Counted from the first letter of the stretch, positions 25,831-35,535 are shown. The stretch is DNA of 64,000 nucleotides from Halanaeroarchaeum sp. HSR-CO (GCF_024972755.1 NZ_CP087724.1:1364001-1428000); one strand, 5' to 3'. Translations and numbers: made by a program. Notes: generated by a model from the letters alone, not told the origin.

Positions 25831-27360
25831 CTACTGGTTGAGCCACCACCAGCCCGCGACAAGAACCAGAACGACGACGAACGCCGCGATGACCAGGTTC
25901 GTCGTACTTCCAGCCGGGCTGTCGGGGGTTGTTATCTGTATCTCGACGAGTGTCGGGCCCGTGGATACGGACCGATCATCGGGGCCACTCGCGTTGACTG
26001 TGAGGGGCAGGGCATCCGTCGTCTCAACTGCGTCCTCGGGAGTCGTCACTTCGAAGTAGAGCATGGCTGACTCCCCTGGATCGAGTGTCGCAACGTACGA
26101 GGTCCGTGTCGCGCTTTCGTACGGTGGTCGTATCTCGAGTCTGGCGTGCACGTCCGTCAGCGGGACGTCACCAGTATTCGTGACTCGAACGGCGAACTGG
26201 TTCGATTCGTCGACGCCGAACGTGTTGTTCACCGGTTCGAATTCGAGCACGTCGGTCGCTGCAGGGATGTCTGCGGTGAAGGTCACGGGCTGGGACTCGT
26301 AGGAGCGATCATCGTCTCGTTCGTACTCTATTGTGGAGACGAACTGTCGTTCCTCCGCCGCCGTGTCGGGTCCCGTCTCCAGTTCGAACGTGACGTCGGT
26401 CGATTCGCCAGGTTCGAGGGTCCCGGCAGTCGCGGTAGCATCTGTCAACCGAACGGTTTCGCTCGCTGTCGAGACGGAAGACAGGACGGAATAGACCGTT
26501 TGGCCGCCCGTGTTCGTGAGCGATGCGTGGACCGTGATCGTGTCTCCGTAGCCGGTCGTTCGGACGTCGTCGTAGGAAAACGTCTGTCTCGGCTCGGGGG
26601 TGACACCGATCGACCGAGACGGTGCGGTCGTCTCGATGCCGTTCTCGTCGTCGTAGATCGGTGATATCGTCAGCGCGTACTCGCGCTGGGTCGCGTCCTC
26701 GGTGAGACCGACGTCGAACTCCAGGGTCCGGTTCTCTCCGGGTGGCCACTCGCCGACGTGCTGTATTCCGGTGCTCGCCCCCTCGACGGTGAGTGCGCTG
26801 TTCGTCGATTCGAAGACGACCCGGGAGTCATCTGCGACCGTGGTTCCGTTATTCGACATCGTGACCCGGACCGGGCCTCGCTCGCCGATACGGACCGACG
26901 AGGTCACACTGTTGATCTCGAACTGCGGTCGTTCGGGGACGCGGACGTCGGCGAAGACCGTCGTCGTCTCACGTTCGTCACCGTCGAATTCGTACGTGAC
27001 AGCGAGCGGGATGCGGTACTCCCCTGCTGGTGTATCGGTTGGAACGGCCAGTCGAACCGCGGCCGCTCTCGTCTCGCCATCGCCCATCGAGCCGAGCTTC
27101 TCCGGCCCCGATCGAACGTCGAATGGCGTCTCCCCTGCCGCTGGCTCGACGCGAACGTTCGTCGCCGTCTCTACTTGGTCGTCGACGTCTTCCGCGTCGT
27201 TCTCGAGGTGGACCGTCAGCACCTGTTCGGCGCCGGGCGTGAGTCTGGGTTCGGAGACGGTGGTCACGAATCGCGGGTCGTCGATGGCCGCCACGGGAGT
27301 GGGAACCATCGACAGCACAACCAGTGCCGCCACGAACCAGGGGAGGGCTCGACCGTTCAC
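25831..27360 (-). CDS. secreted NEW3/CARDB-like adhesion-type protein, membrane-anchored
   Basis: This 509-residue protein has a signal peptide (residues 1-26, FVAALVVLSMVPTPVAA), three or four immunoglobulin-like beta repeats of the NEW3/CARDB type (for example RVTMSNNGTTVADDSRV and RVTNTGDVPLTDVHARLE), and a C-terminal transmembrane helix (TNLVIAAFVVVLVLVAGWWWL). The ectodomain would face the outside. It is the first gene of an operon with an ABC-2 exporter. The GTG start at 27358-27360 follows a strong GGAGGGTGG ribosome site. The role of such proteins with ABC exporters is not established; assistance in export is one idea. Confidence 0.82.
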   Translation of the reverse strand: MNGRALPWFVAALVVLSMVPTPVAAIDDPRFVTTVSEPRLTPGAEQVLTVHLENDAEDVDDQVETATNVRVEPAAGETPFDVRSGPEKLGSMGDGETRAAAVRLAVPTDTPAGEYRIPLAVTYEFDGDERETTTVFADVRVPERPQFEINSVTSSVRIGERGPVRVTMSNNGTTVADDSRVVFESTNSALTVEGASTGIQHVGEWPPGENRTLEFDVGLTEDATQREYALTISPIYDDENGIETTAPSRSIGVTPEPRQTFSYDDVRTTGYGDTITVHASLTNTGGQTVYSVLSSVSTASETVRLTDATATAGTLEPGESTDVTFELETGPDTAAEERQFVSTIEYERDDDRSYESQPVTFTADIPAATDVLEFEPVNNTFGVDESNQFAVRVTNTGDVPLTDVHARLEIRPPYESATRTSYVATLDPGESAMLYFEVTTPEDAVETTDALPLTVNASGPDDRSVSTGPTLVEIQITTPDSPAGSTTNLVIAAFVVVLVLVAGWWWLNQ

Positions 27361-27650
27361 TGAGCCACCCTCCGTGGATGCGCGTTACATTCGGGCGTCA
27401 TATATGTTCGATTATATATTCACTCACCTGGGAGTTAGGTCTTTGCCCGATTCGTCTCCGAGAAATCGCGTCTACCATCGTTCAGACGGTCGCAATCCGT
27501 CCATGGCCCGTTCTGAACCTTTCGGCGGGTCGGAACTGTTCGACCAACAGCCATATGCCACCGCTCCGGCCACCACAGACATGCACAGATTCGACACCGA
27601 CCGGGGACGTAAAGACGCCTGGTCCGATACGAGGAGCCAGGATCAGTAGC

Positions 27651-29369
27651 ATGTCGGAACAGCAGCCAAAAGACGCGGGCCTGCGCAGCGCCGAGGTGAC
27701 GGAGGGTGCAGATAGGGCACCCCATCGCTCCCTGTTCAGGGCGGCGGGACTCGAGGACGACGATATCCACAAGCCGCTCATCGGCGTGGCGAACTCCTGG
27801 AACGAGATCGTTCCGGGCCACGTCCACCTCGACGAGCTGGCCGAGTACGTCAAGGAAGGGATCAGCGAGGCTGGGGGCACGCCGCTGGAGTTCAACACCA
27901 TCGCCGTCGACGACGGCATCGCCATGGGGCACGACGGGATGCGGTCGAGTCTCCCCTCACGTGAAACCATCGCGGACTCCGTCGAACTGATGACCAACGC
28001 CCATCGGTTCGACGGGATCGTCGCGCTCGCATCCTGCGATAAGATCGTTCCGGGGATGTTGATGGCCATCGCGCGTCTCGACATCCCTGCCATCGTCGTC
28101 ACGGGCGGGCATATGGCGGCCGGCGAGTTCGACGATGAGCCAGCCGACCTGGCCTCGGTCTTCGAAGGGGTCAGCAAGTACAACGAGGGGGAGATGACCG
28201 AGGACGAACTCTACGCCCTCGAGTGCAACGCTTGCCCCGGTGAGGGTTCGTGTGCCGGGATGTTTACCGCCAACACCATGGCCTGTGTCACGGAGACGCT
28301 GGGACTCTCCTGGACTGGGTGTGCGACCGTCGGTGCGACAGACACCCGGAAACGGACGATCGCGAAGCAGAGTGGCCAGGAGATCCTGCGACTCGTCGAG
28401 GAGAATATCCGCCCGTCAGACCTGCTGACCCGCGAGTCCTTCGAGAACGCCCTCATGGTCGATCTGGCGCTCGGCGGCAGTACGAACACGATGTTGCATC
28501 TGCCGGCCATCGCACAGGAGGCGGGAGTCGACGTCACCCTGGAGGATTTCGACGAGGTGGCCGACAGGACCCCTCATCTCGCGCATATGAGCCCGTCCGG
28601 TCCGTGGCGGATGGAGCACCTCCGCGACGACGGTGGCGTCCCGGCGGTTCTGACGCAGTTGTCCGAGCAACTCCACCTCGACCGCCCGACCGTGGATCGA
28701 AAGACCATCGGCGACCGAATCGATGAGGCGGAGTGGGGCGGTGCAGTCGTCCAGCCGCGAGACGATCCCGTACACGAAGACGGTGGATTGGCCGTCCTTC
28801 GGGGGAACATCGCCCCCGATGGCGCCGTCGTGAAGGCCGCCGCGATGGACGACGAGATGCGCCAGTTCGAGGGACACGCCCGCGTGTTCGAATCACAGGA
28901 GGCAACACTCGAGGCACTCGACGGTGGCGAAATCGATCCTGGCGACGTCATCGTCATCCGGTACGAGGGGCCTCGTGGTGGTCCTGGCATGCCGGAGATG
29001 CTCGAACCGACGTCGAAGGTGAGCGGTTCGCCACGTCTCTCCGGGACGGTGGCGCTGATCACCGACGGCCGGTTCTCCGGTGCGACCCGGGGTGCGGCAA
29101 TCGGCCACGCGAGCCCCGAGGCCGCCGCTGGGGGACCGATCGCCCTGGTCGAAGATGGCGATACCATCGAGATCGACGTCGACGAGGGGCGCCTTGATCT
29201 GGCGGTTTCCGACGAGGAACTACGCGAACGGGCGGATGCCTGGACACCACCGACGATCGAGGCGACGGGCGTCCTCGAACGGTACGCGGCGATGGCGACC
29301 AGTGCGTCGACGGGCGGGATATTGGAGGCTCCGGATCGAACGGCGTCGACAGAAATCCGCTTCGAGTAA
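27651..29369 (+). CDS. ilvD: dihydroxy-acid dehydratase
   Basis: This 572-residue enzyme dehydrates 2,3-dihydroxy-3-methylbutanoate (and the pentanoate) in valine, leucine and isoleucine biosynthesis. Signature motifs are VALASCDKIVPGMLMAIARL and CNACPGEGSCAGMFTANTMAC, supplying the Cys ligands of the Fe-S cluster, and the C-terminal ITDGRFSGATRG region with the active-site serine. The whole length matches the family. The start at 27651 (MSEQQPKDAGLRS) matches the usual N-terminus; the upstream frame from 27324 is spurious. It stands alone, with no other ilv genes nearby. Confidence 0.96.
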   Translation: MSEQQPKDAGLRSAEVTEGADRAPHRSLFRAAGLEDDDIHKPLIGVANSWNEIVPGHVHLDELAEYVKEGISEAGGTPLEFNTIAVDDGIAMGHDGMRSSLPSRETIADSVELMTNAHRFDGIVALASCDKIVPGMLMAIARLDIPAIVVTGGHMAAGEFDDEPADLASVFEGVSKYNEGEMTEDELYALECNACPGEGSCAGMFTANTMACVTETLGLSWTGCATVGATDTRKRTIAKQSGQEILRLVEENIRPSDLLTRESFENALMVDLALGGSTNTMLHLPAIAQEAGVDVTLEDFDEVADRTPHLAHMSPSGPWRMEHLRDDGGVPAVLTQLSEQLHLDRPTVDRKTIGDRIDEAEWGGAVVQPRDDPVHEDGGLAVLRGNIAPDGAVVKAAAMDDEMRQFEGHARVFESQEATLEALDGGEIDPGDVIVIRYEGPRGGPGMPEMLEPTSKVSGSPRLSGTVALITDGRFSGATRGAAIGHASPEAAAGGPIALVEDGDTIEIDVDEGRLDLAVSDEELRERADAWTPPTIEATGVLERYAAMATSASTGGILEAPDRTASTEIRFE

Positions 29370-29389
29370 CGCCGGGGATCGTTCGCTCT

Positions 29390-29824
29390 TTACCTGACGT
29401 ACGAGGCGTATTCGCGCCAGTGGCGGACCGACCAGAACGCGAGTCCGCTTCCGATGAGGGCGGCGGCGACCAGATAGAGGATGAGATTGGAGACCAGCAC
29501 TTCGTCGGGGTTGGCCATCGCATACGTGAGCCCCTCGCCGGCGAGTGTCACGACCGCGAATATCGTCACCGTGAGTCCGAGGGTGGCCACCAGTATCTGT
29601 GTCCCCTCGAGGTTCGGTCGCTCCAGCAAGAAGAGGGCGGCGACGAATCCGATGGCCATCAGCAGGACGTAGACTGGAAAGCGGTCGGCGAACCCATTTG
29701 CCTGGTTCGTCAACAACGCCAGGATACCGAGAAACGACGCCGTGAGCAATATCGTAGAACCGATGATGGGAATCACGGCTCGGCCGACAGTTCCCACATC
29801 GAACGATTGCCCAGGAGAGTTCAT
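29390..29824 (-). CDS. four-helix membrane protein, unknown
   Basis: This 144-residue hydrophobic protein has about four transmembrane helices (AVIPIIGSTILLTASFLGILALL, FPVYVLLMAIGFVAALFLL, ILVATLGLTVTIFAVVTLAG, LILYLVAAALIGSGLAFW), then a short basic tail (RHWREYASYVR). I do not recognise a family. It is a convergent neighbour of ilvD and divergent from the HerA-like gene. Confidence 0.6.
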   Translation of the reverse strand: MNSPGQSFDVGTVGRAVIPIIGSTILLTASFLGILALLTNQANGFADRFPVYVLLMAIGFVAALFLLERPNLEGTQILVATLGLTVTIFAVVTLAGEGLTYAMANPDEVLVSNLILYLVAAALIGSGLAFWSVRHWREYASYVR

Positions 29825-29916
29825 TGTTCTCCGATTACCAGCGCGCGCCTAAAGTCTACTGGGCCAAGGGTCGCACAGCAAGTATTTACCGCCGGGACGG
29901 AAAATCAGGGTAGAAG

Positions 29917-31407
29917 ATGTCGACGGAGGATGCCGAACAACTCGTCATCTCGGACGACGGGATTTCGCTACCAGCCATCGAGGTGTTGACCGGGCGTGGC
30001 GTGATATTCGGCAAGAGTGGATCCGGAAAGAGCAACTCGGCCAGTGTCATCATCGAGGAACTACTGGAACGGGGATTCCCCCTGCTCATCGTCGACATCG
30101 AGGGTGAGTACTATACCCTCAAGGAACGATACGAGGTCATCCACATCGGCGCGACGGACAAGGCGGACATGCCCCTTCGCGAGACGGAACCCGAGGAGGT
30201 GGTGACCCTCTGTCTCGACCGGAACCGACCGGTCATCATCGACCTCTCTGAGGTTATGGATATGGACCCGGCAGAGTACTTCGTCGACCAGGTCATCACG
30301 ATCCTGTTCAGTCGGGAGAAGGAGGCCCGGAAACCGTTCCTCGTGGTCGTCGAGGAGATTCACGAATTCCTGCCACAGCAAGGGGGGCTGGACGACCTCG
30401 GGGAGACGCTCATCCGGATCGCCAAACGGGGACGGAAACGCGGTCTCGGGTTGGCCGGGATGTCCCAGCGACCGGCGGCCGTCGACAAGGAGTTCATCAC
30501 GCAGTGCGACTGGCTGGTCTGGCATCGTCTGACCTGGAAGAACGACACCCAGGTCGTCCAGTCCATTCTGGGCTCGGAGAAGGCCCAGGAGGTGCAAGAG
30601 CTCGCCACGGGAGAGGGCATCATGATGACCGACTGGGACGAGATGATCCGCACCGTCAAGTTCCGTCGGAAGCGCACCTACGACGCGGCCGACACGCCCA
30701 CGATATCACCGGAGAACCGACCGGATCTGACGACGGACGGGACGACATCGACGGTCACGTCCCAACAGAGCCCCGAACGGACCGAACCGTCGGAGACGGC
30801 GGAAGACGCCGTCACGAATGGAAATGGGTCGGACGCCCCGGCAGAATCGGAGCCGTCTTCGGCCGGACAGTCGGCCGAATCGACGAATGGAGAGGGGGAC
30901 GACGGGCACGACCCCGAAGCCACTCCCGCCCCAGCAGAACGGACCCAACCGGCAGCGCGGACGGACGAGACCGACTCTGGCGATGCGGATGACGGATTGC
31001 ACATCAAGAGCTTCGAACCGCCAGGCAGCCAGCGACGAACGGCGAATACGGAGTCGAGTGGCGGGCCGAGCGCATACGGGACACCACCGACCACTCGCGA
31101 GGATTCCGTCACCGACGTCCCAAAGAAGCACGCCGACCCACCGTTCGAAGACGGCGACTCCAGGACGGCCCTCTGGGAACTCGGCCATATGGTCGCCTAC
31201 GTCGTCGCAACCGTCCTCGCTATCGTGGCCCGTACTGGCCGGAACGCCATCGAGTACGCGAAGGGGACAGAAGCGGGGCCATTCGATCCGCTCGAACCGG
31301 CGTCGACGGAGAACGGTACTGCACCACTCTCCCGCGACCAGATGGTGCTGGTCATCTCGGGGTTGTTGCTTTTGGTCATCCTCGTCCTCGGGTTCGTGAT
31401 GGCCTGA
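29917..31407 (+). CDS. membrane-tethered HerA/FtsK-like ATPase
   Basis: This 496-residue protein has a DUF87/HerA-type ATPase core in residues 1-260: Walker A FGKSGSGKSNSAS (about 31-42), Walker B FLVVVEEIHEFLP (about 145) and the arginine-rich stretch IAKRGRKRGLGLAGMSQRP. Residues about 265-430 are a low-complexity Ser/Thr/Glu/Pro linker. The C-terminus holds one convincing transmembrane helix (VLVISGLLLLVILVLGFVM) and possibly a weaker one near 430 (MVAYVVATVLAIVAR). HerA relatives pump DNA or remodel it at membranes. A tail-anchored version suggests action at the cell membrane; no NurA neighbour is present. Confidence 0.85.
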   Translation: MSTEDAEQLVISDDGISLPAIEVLTGRGVIFGKSGSGKSNSASVIIEELLERGFPLLIVDIEGEYYTLKERYEVIHIGATDKADMPLRETEPEEVVTLCLDRNRPVIIDLSEVMDMDPAEYFVDQVITILFSREKEARKPFLVVVEEIHEFLPQQGGLDDLGETLIRIAKRGRKRGLGLAGMSQRPAAVDKEFITQCDWLVWHRLTWKNDTQVVQSILGSEKAQEVQELATGEGIMMTDWDEMIRTVKFRRKRTYDAADTPTISPENRPDLTTDGTTSTVTSQQSPERTEPSETAEDAVTNGNGSDAPAESEPSSAGQSAESTNGEGDDGHDPEATPAPAERTQPAARTDETDSGDADDGLHIKSFEPPGSQRRTANTESSGGPSAYGTPPTTREDSVTDVPKKHADPPFEDGDSRTALWELGHMVAYVVATVLAIVARTGRNAIEYAKGTEAGPFDPLEPASTENGTAPLSRDQMVLVISGLLLLVILVLGFVMA

Positions 31408-31464
31408 ATCGGCCCGGTCCAGGTACGTTTATATCACCCCATTGTCACAGTTCGAACGGGACCG

Positions 31465-31659
31465 ATGTTTCACGGGAACACCGCGACCGTGTTCGTCACA
31501 CAATCCCCCGGGACGGAGCGGACGGTCTATCATACCACGACGGACTGTCCGGTCCTCCCGGGTGCGTACACCTCGATGGAACGGTCGCTCGCCCGTGAGC
31601 GAGGCCTTCGCGAATGCGATCGCTGCCGAAATCAACGATACGACGTTCTGGAGTTGTGA
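31465..31659 (+). CDS. small Cys-rich haloarchaeal protein
   Basis: This 64-residue protein has TVYHTTTDCPVL, then SLARERGLRECDRCRN. I recall this pattern (a His, then Cys-Pro, then a C-terminal L-R-E-C-x-R-C motif) from many short haloarchaeal open frames and take it as a zinc- or metal-binding small protein. A TATA-like TTTATATC at 31428-31435 lies about 34 bases upstream. Two other overlapping frames on both strands are longer, but basic and unlike haloarchaeal proteins. Confidence 0.6.
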   Translation: MFHGNTATVFVTQSPGTERTVYHTTTDCPVLPGAYTSMERSLARERGLRECDRCRNQRYDVLEL

Positions 31660-31745
31660 CGTGATCGTCCCACCGACGGTGTGTCTGAATCGGTCGGTAG
31701 TTGACGGGCGTAACCGGCTTACATGCCCGTCGTCTACTCCTGCTC

Positions 31746-33581
31746 GTGACACGGTCAGGATCGGCTAGCGACGTGGGTGACGCGGACCGCAGTGAGGGCA
31801 TCGAGTCGTTCCGAGATGCTCTCGAAGGAGTCGAACGCCCGGTGGTGACGGCAAGTGACGTCGCGACCCAACTAGGGATGTCTCAGTCGGCGGCGGCCGA
31901 CCTACTCGCAGGTCTCGTCGAGTCGGGTGACGTCTCGCGGGTCGGCGTCGAGAGCGATCCGGTCGTCTTCTACGCGGAACGCTGGGCCGACGCGACGAAA
32001 CGCGAACGGATCGTCCCCTTCCCGGATCGACACGAGATCGTCGTGGACCAACCCGACCAGTTCACTCGGGCCCAGCTATCGCAGTTCGCCCGACTCGCGG
32101 ACACCAACGGCCGGTCGGGGTACGTCTACGAGGTTCGCCGTGAGGACGTCTGGGCGGCGCCACACGACTCGTTCGCAGCACTTCGATCGACGGTTCGTGA
32201 CGTCCTCGGCGGCGAAGAACCCGCCTTCGAGGAGTGGATGGAATCGCAGTGGAAGCGAGCCAGACAGTTCACACTCCGAACCCACGAGGACGGGTACACG
32301 GTTCTCGAGGCTGCCAGTGACTCCTTGATGGGGAACGTCGCTCGTGAGGTATTGGACGACCAGCACCTCCACGCTCCGATCGACGACGATACGAGCTGGG
32401 TCGTCGATGGGTCGGAAGCGGCGATCAAGCGCACGCTCTACGACGAAGGGTACCCCGTGAAAGACGAGCGGGACCTGGCCGAGGGCGATTCGCTTGCGGT
32501 CGCGATGCATCTGGAACTTCGCTCTTACCAGCGGGACTGGGTTGACCGGTTCCTCGAAGCCGGATCGGGGGTTCTCGTCGGCCCCGCCGGCAGTGGGAAG
32601 ACGATCGCCGCGATCGGAATCCTCGCGGAACTACAAGCCGAAGCTCTCGTCCTCGTGCCGAGTCGCGAACTCGCCGGCCAGTGGCGCGAGGAACTGCTGC
32701 GACACACCGACCTCGGCCCGGATGACGTCGGCGAATATCACGGCGGTGAGAAGTCGGTTCGCCCGATCACGATCGCGACCTACCAGATCGCGAGTATGGA
32801 CCGACATCGCGGCCTCTTCGACAGTCGCCGATGGGGACTCATCGTGTACGACGAGGCCCACCGCGTTCCGGCCCCAGTCCATCGATCCACGACCGATCTC
32901 CAGGGTCGCCACCGGCTCGGATTGACCGCATCGCCCGTCCGGGAGGACGACCTGGAACGGGATATCTACACGCTCATCGGCCCGCCCATCGGCACCGACT
33001 GGGACGCGCTCTTCGATGCCGGGTTCGTCGAACAGCCATCCGTCGAAATTCGGTACGTTCCGTGGCGAGACGACCGAGTGAAAGACGAGTACGGGAACGC
33101 GTCTCGACACCGTCAGCGACAACTCGCCGCCACGAATCCTGCGAAGGTCGACGTCGTCCGCGACGTGCTCGCCGAACGGCCCGAGACGAAGACTTTGGTC
33201 TTCGTCGAATATCTCGACCAGGGCGACGAACTGGCCGACGCACTGGACGCGCCGTTCGTCAGTGGCGAGACGCCACACGCCGAACGCGCCCGGTTGTTCC
33301 AGGCGTTTCGACGTGGCGACCACGATACCCTGATCGTCTCTCGAGTCGGTGACGAAGGGATCGATCTGCCCAACGCGGAGCTCGGCATCGTGGCATCGGG
33401 CCTGGGTGGGTCTCGGCGCCAGGGAACCCAGCGCGCCGGGCGGACCATGCGGCCATCCGGCAATGCCGAGGTCGTCGTACTGGCGACCCAGGGAACACGC
33501 GAGGCTGACTTCGCCCTTCAGCAGATGCACCATCTCGCCAGCAAGGGCGTCCCGGTGACCGAGCGGACCATCGCGGATTGA
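31746..33581 (+). CDS. XPB/Rad25-like SF2 DNA helicase
   Basis: This 611-residue superfamily 2 helicase has a winged-helix-like N-terminus (GIESFRDALEGVERPVVTASDVATQLGMSQ). The core follows: motif I VGPAGSGKTIAAIGIL, motif II VYDEAHRVP, motif III LTASP, and motif VI QRAGRTMRPSG near the end. The general layout is of archaeal XPB, used in nucleotide excision repair or transcription. The likely start is GTG 31746, 27 bases after a weak TATA-like CTTACATG; the ATG at 31701 adds unlikely residues. Confidence 0.88.
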   Translation: MTRSGSASDVGDADRSEGIESFRDALEGVERPVVTASDVATQLGMSQSAAADLLAGLVESGDVSRVGVESDPVVFYAERWADATKRERIVPFPDRHEIVVDQPDQFTRAQLSQFARLADTNGRSGYVYEVRREDVWAAPHDSFAALRSTVRDVLGGEEPAFEEWMESQWKRARQFTLRTHEDGYTVLEAASDSLMGNVAREVLDDQHLHAPIDDDTSWVVDGSEAAIKRTLYDEGYPVKDERDLAEGDSLAVAMHLELRSYQRDWVDRFLEAGSGVLVGPAGSGKTIAAIGILAELQAEALVLVPSRELAGQWREELLRHTDLGPDDVGEYHGGEKSVRPITIATYQIASMDRHRGLFDSRRWGLIVYDEAHRVPAPVHRSTTDLQGRHRLGLTASPVREDDLERDIYTLIGPPIGTDWDALFDAGFVEQPSVEIRYVPWRDDRVKDEYGNASRHRQRQLAATNPAKVDVVRDVLAERPETKTLVFVEYLDQGDELADALDAPFVSGETPHAERARLFQAFRRGDHDTLIVSRVGDEGIDLPNAELGIVASGLGGSRRQGTQRAGRTMRPSGNAEVVVLATQGTREADFALQQMHHLASKGVPVTERTIAD

Positions 33582-33591
33582 TCGATCGGTC

Positions 33592-34398
33592 TTACCGATT
33601 GGACTCCATCCACTCCACTGCGAAATCCACGAGCGACCGCTGATCGATCACTGTAGCATTTGCGGCCCCTACCTGCCCGGATTCGGCGTCGTGTTCGCGT
33701 TCGAACGCAGCGCCGATGTCGAGGAAGTCGTCGGTGGAGAGTTCGATGTCCACGTATTCGACGACGACCCGTTCGCCATCGCGTCGGATCGGTGCGGCGT
33801 TACTGACCCTCGGCACCGAGATATCGGCTCGATACTCGGCCAGATGCAGCGACGTGTTCGTATTGTGGTTGGTGCCGAGGAGCAGGATTTTTCCGGCGTT
33901 GTCGTAGATTCCTGCGAGCGGTGATCGCTCACCGAGACCGAAATCGATCGCGTGTCCGGAGACGATACCCTCGGCCTCGGCGCCCCAGGCGGCGAACGAG
34001 ACCTCGGGATGCGTACTCCGCTGGACGGCCGGATAGGTCCTGAAACACTCCGGAATGGCACCGACGTCACGAGTAGGGGTCATCCCCGGTCGAAACGCTG
34101 GCATCGAATCGCGGATGGTCTCGTACCACGATTCCGGGACGGGCGGGTTCGACCACCTGGCCGGGTCCGTGTACTGTGACGTATGCGTGGGCATGACGAG
34201 CGTTCCTGATTCGGAGAGGGTGCACTGGAGAGCGTCGACGACGGCCTGGGCCCCACCGCTGACCCACCCGAGTGCACTCAACGAGGAGTGGACGATGAGC
34301 GTGTCACCGGTCTCGATTCCCAGGGAACGGAAGTCCGAAACCATCGAATCGACCGTGACTGGTTCGGCCACCCGGGCTATCGTGTCTCGCTCGCCCAT
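33592..34398 (-). CDS. aminoglycoside N3-acetyltransferase family (AAC(3)) protein
   Basis: This 268-residue protein has the AAC(3) fold signatures: VHSSLSALGWVSGGAQAVVDAL, TLVMPTHTSQYTDP, and the catalytic region TRDVGAIPECFR with RSTHPEVSFAAWG and the CoA-binding segment LLLGTNHNTNTSLHLAEY. Members transfer acetyl groups to amines and are common in archaea that are not exposed to aminoglycosides, so an environmental amine is the likely substrate, not resistance. It converges on the helicase gene. Confidence 0.85.
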   Translation of the reverse strand: MGERDTIARVAEPVTVDSMVSDFRSLGIETGDTLIVHSSLSALGWVSGGAQAVVDALQCTLSESGTLVMPTHTSQYTDPARWSNPPVPESWYETIRDSMPAFRPGMTPTRDVGAIPECFRTYPAVQRSTHPEVSFAAWGAEAEGIVSGHAIDFGLGERSPLAGIYDNAGKILLLGTNHNTNTSLHLAEYRADISVPRVSNAAPIRRDGERVVVEYVDIELSTDDFLDIGAAFEREHDAESGQVGAANATVIDQRSLVDFAVEWMESNR

Positions 34399-34524
34399 TA
34401 GCTCTCGATACGGGGGCGAGTGTAATCAACGTTCACGCAGTCGCGGGGATCGAGACCGCAACACTTCCCGTCGGAGTGCCGGATGCTGAACGTTTTTCAC
34501 GCTCTTCGGCTAACCTCGAAGGGA

Positions 34525-35535
34525 ATGACCTCTCTGGAATCGATGGACCTCGATTTCGTCCGACTCGGATCGACCGGGATCGAGACGAGCGAACTGCAGT
34601 TCGGTACCTGGCGGTTCGGCAAGGAGACCGAAACGGGTACCGTCGAGATCGACGAGGAGCGAGCGTACGAGTTGCTCGACGCGTACGAGGCCGCCGGCGG
34701 TCGGTACATCGACACGGCGGACGTCTACGGCGGTGGGAAAAGCGAAGAGTGGATCGGCAACTGGCTCGCCGACCGGGACAGGGAGCGATTCACCATCGCC
34801 TCGAAGATCTACTGGCAGATCCGGGATGGCGACCCGAACAGTGCCGGGAACAATCGCAAGAATCTTCGACACCGTATCGATGCCATCCTCGAGCGACTGG
34901 ATACCGACTACATCGACGTGCTGTACATCCACCGGTGGGACGACGAGACGCCCACGCGGGAACTGCTGCGGACGCTCGACGGGTTCGTCCGGGATGGGAA
35001 GGTCCACTATCTGGGCGCCTCCACGCTCCGACCGAACGCCTGGAAGGTCGCGAAGGCGAACGAGATCGCCGAGCGGAAGGGCTGGGAGCCGTTCTCCGTG
35101 GTTCAGCCCCGATACAACCTGGTGGACCGCGAGATCGAGGGCGATTACCTGGAGATGAGTCGCCACTACGGCCTCGCGGTGTGTCCCTGGAGCCCACTGG
35201 GGCAGGGATTCCTGACGGGGAAATACACCCGGGACGACGGGCTCGTGGGCGAGTCCCGCGTCGCGGAGTCGAGTCGTTTCGAACAGTCGTATCTCGTGGC
35301 GGAGAACTTCGACGTCCACGACGAACTCGACGCAGTTGCCGAAGCGGTGAACGCGACGCCCGCCCAGACTGCTCTCGCATGGCTCATGCACCGGGACGGC
35401 GTCACTGCGCCTATCGTCGGCGCCCGAACCGTCGAGCAACTCGAAGAGAACCTCGTGGCCGCGACCATCGACCTCGACGAGGGACAGGTGCGACGGCTGA
35501 CCGAAGCCATGTCTGGTCCCTACTACCGTCTCTGA
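34525..35535 (+). CDS. aldo/keto reductase
   Basis: This 336-residue NADPH-dependent TIM barrel. The catalytic tetrad is present: Asp and Tyr in DTADVYGGGKSE, Lys in TIASKIYW, and His in VLYIHRWDDETP. The cofactor-binding end has APIVGARTVEQLEENL. ATGs at 34525 and 34543 are both possible starts; the second gives the usual VRLGST start. The physiological carbonyl substrate is unknown. It is divergent from the AAC(3) gene. Confidence 0.9.
   Translation: MTSLESMDLDFVRLGSTGIETSELQFGTWRFGKETETGTVEIDEERAYELLDAYEAAGGRYIDTADVYGGGKSEEWIGNWLADRDRERFTIASKIYWQIRDGDPNSAGNNRKNLRHRIDAILERLDTDYIDVLYIHRWDDETPTRELLRTLDGFVRDGKVHYLGASTLRPNAWKVAKANEIAERKGWEPFSVVQPRYNLVDREIEGDYLEMSRHYGLAVCPWSPLGQGFLTGKYTRDDGLVGESRVAESSRFEQSYLVAENFDVHDELDAVAEAVNATPAQTALAWLMHRDGVTAPIVGARTVEQLEENLVAATIDLDEGQVRRLTEAMSGPYYRL

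Noticed and set aside
31429-31801. Three longer frames overlapping the small Cys-rich gene.
   Set aside because: They are basic, lack start-context signals and match no family, while the 64-codon frame matches a haloarchaeal pattern.
33592-34398. Reading the AAC(3)-family gene as antibiotic resistance.
   Set aside because: The family is common in environmental archaea and no mobile context or resistance neighbour is present.
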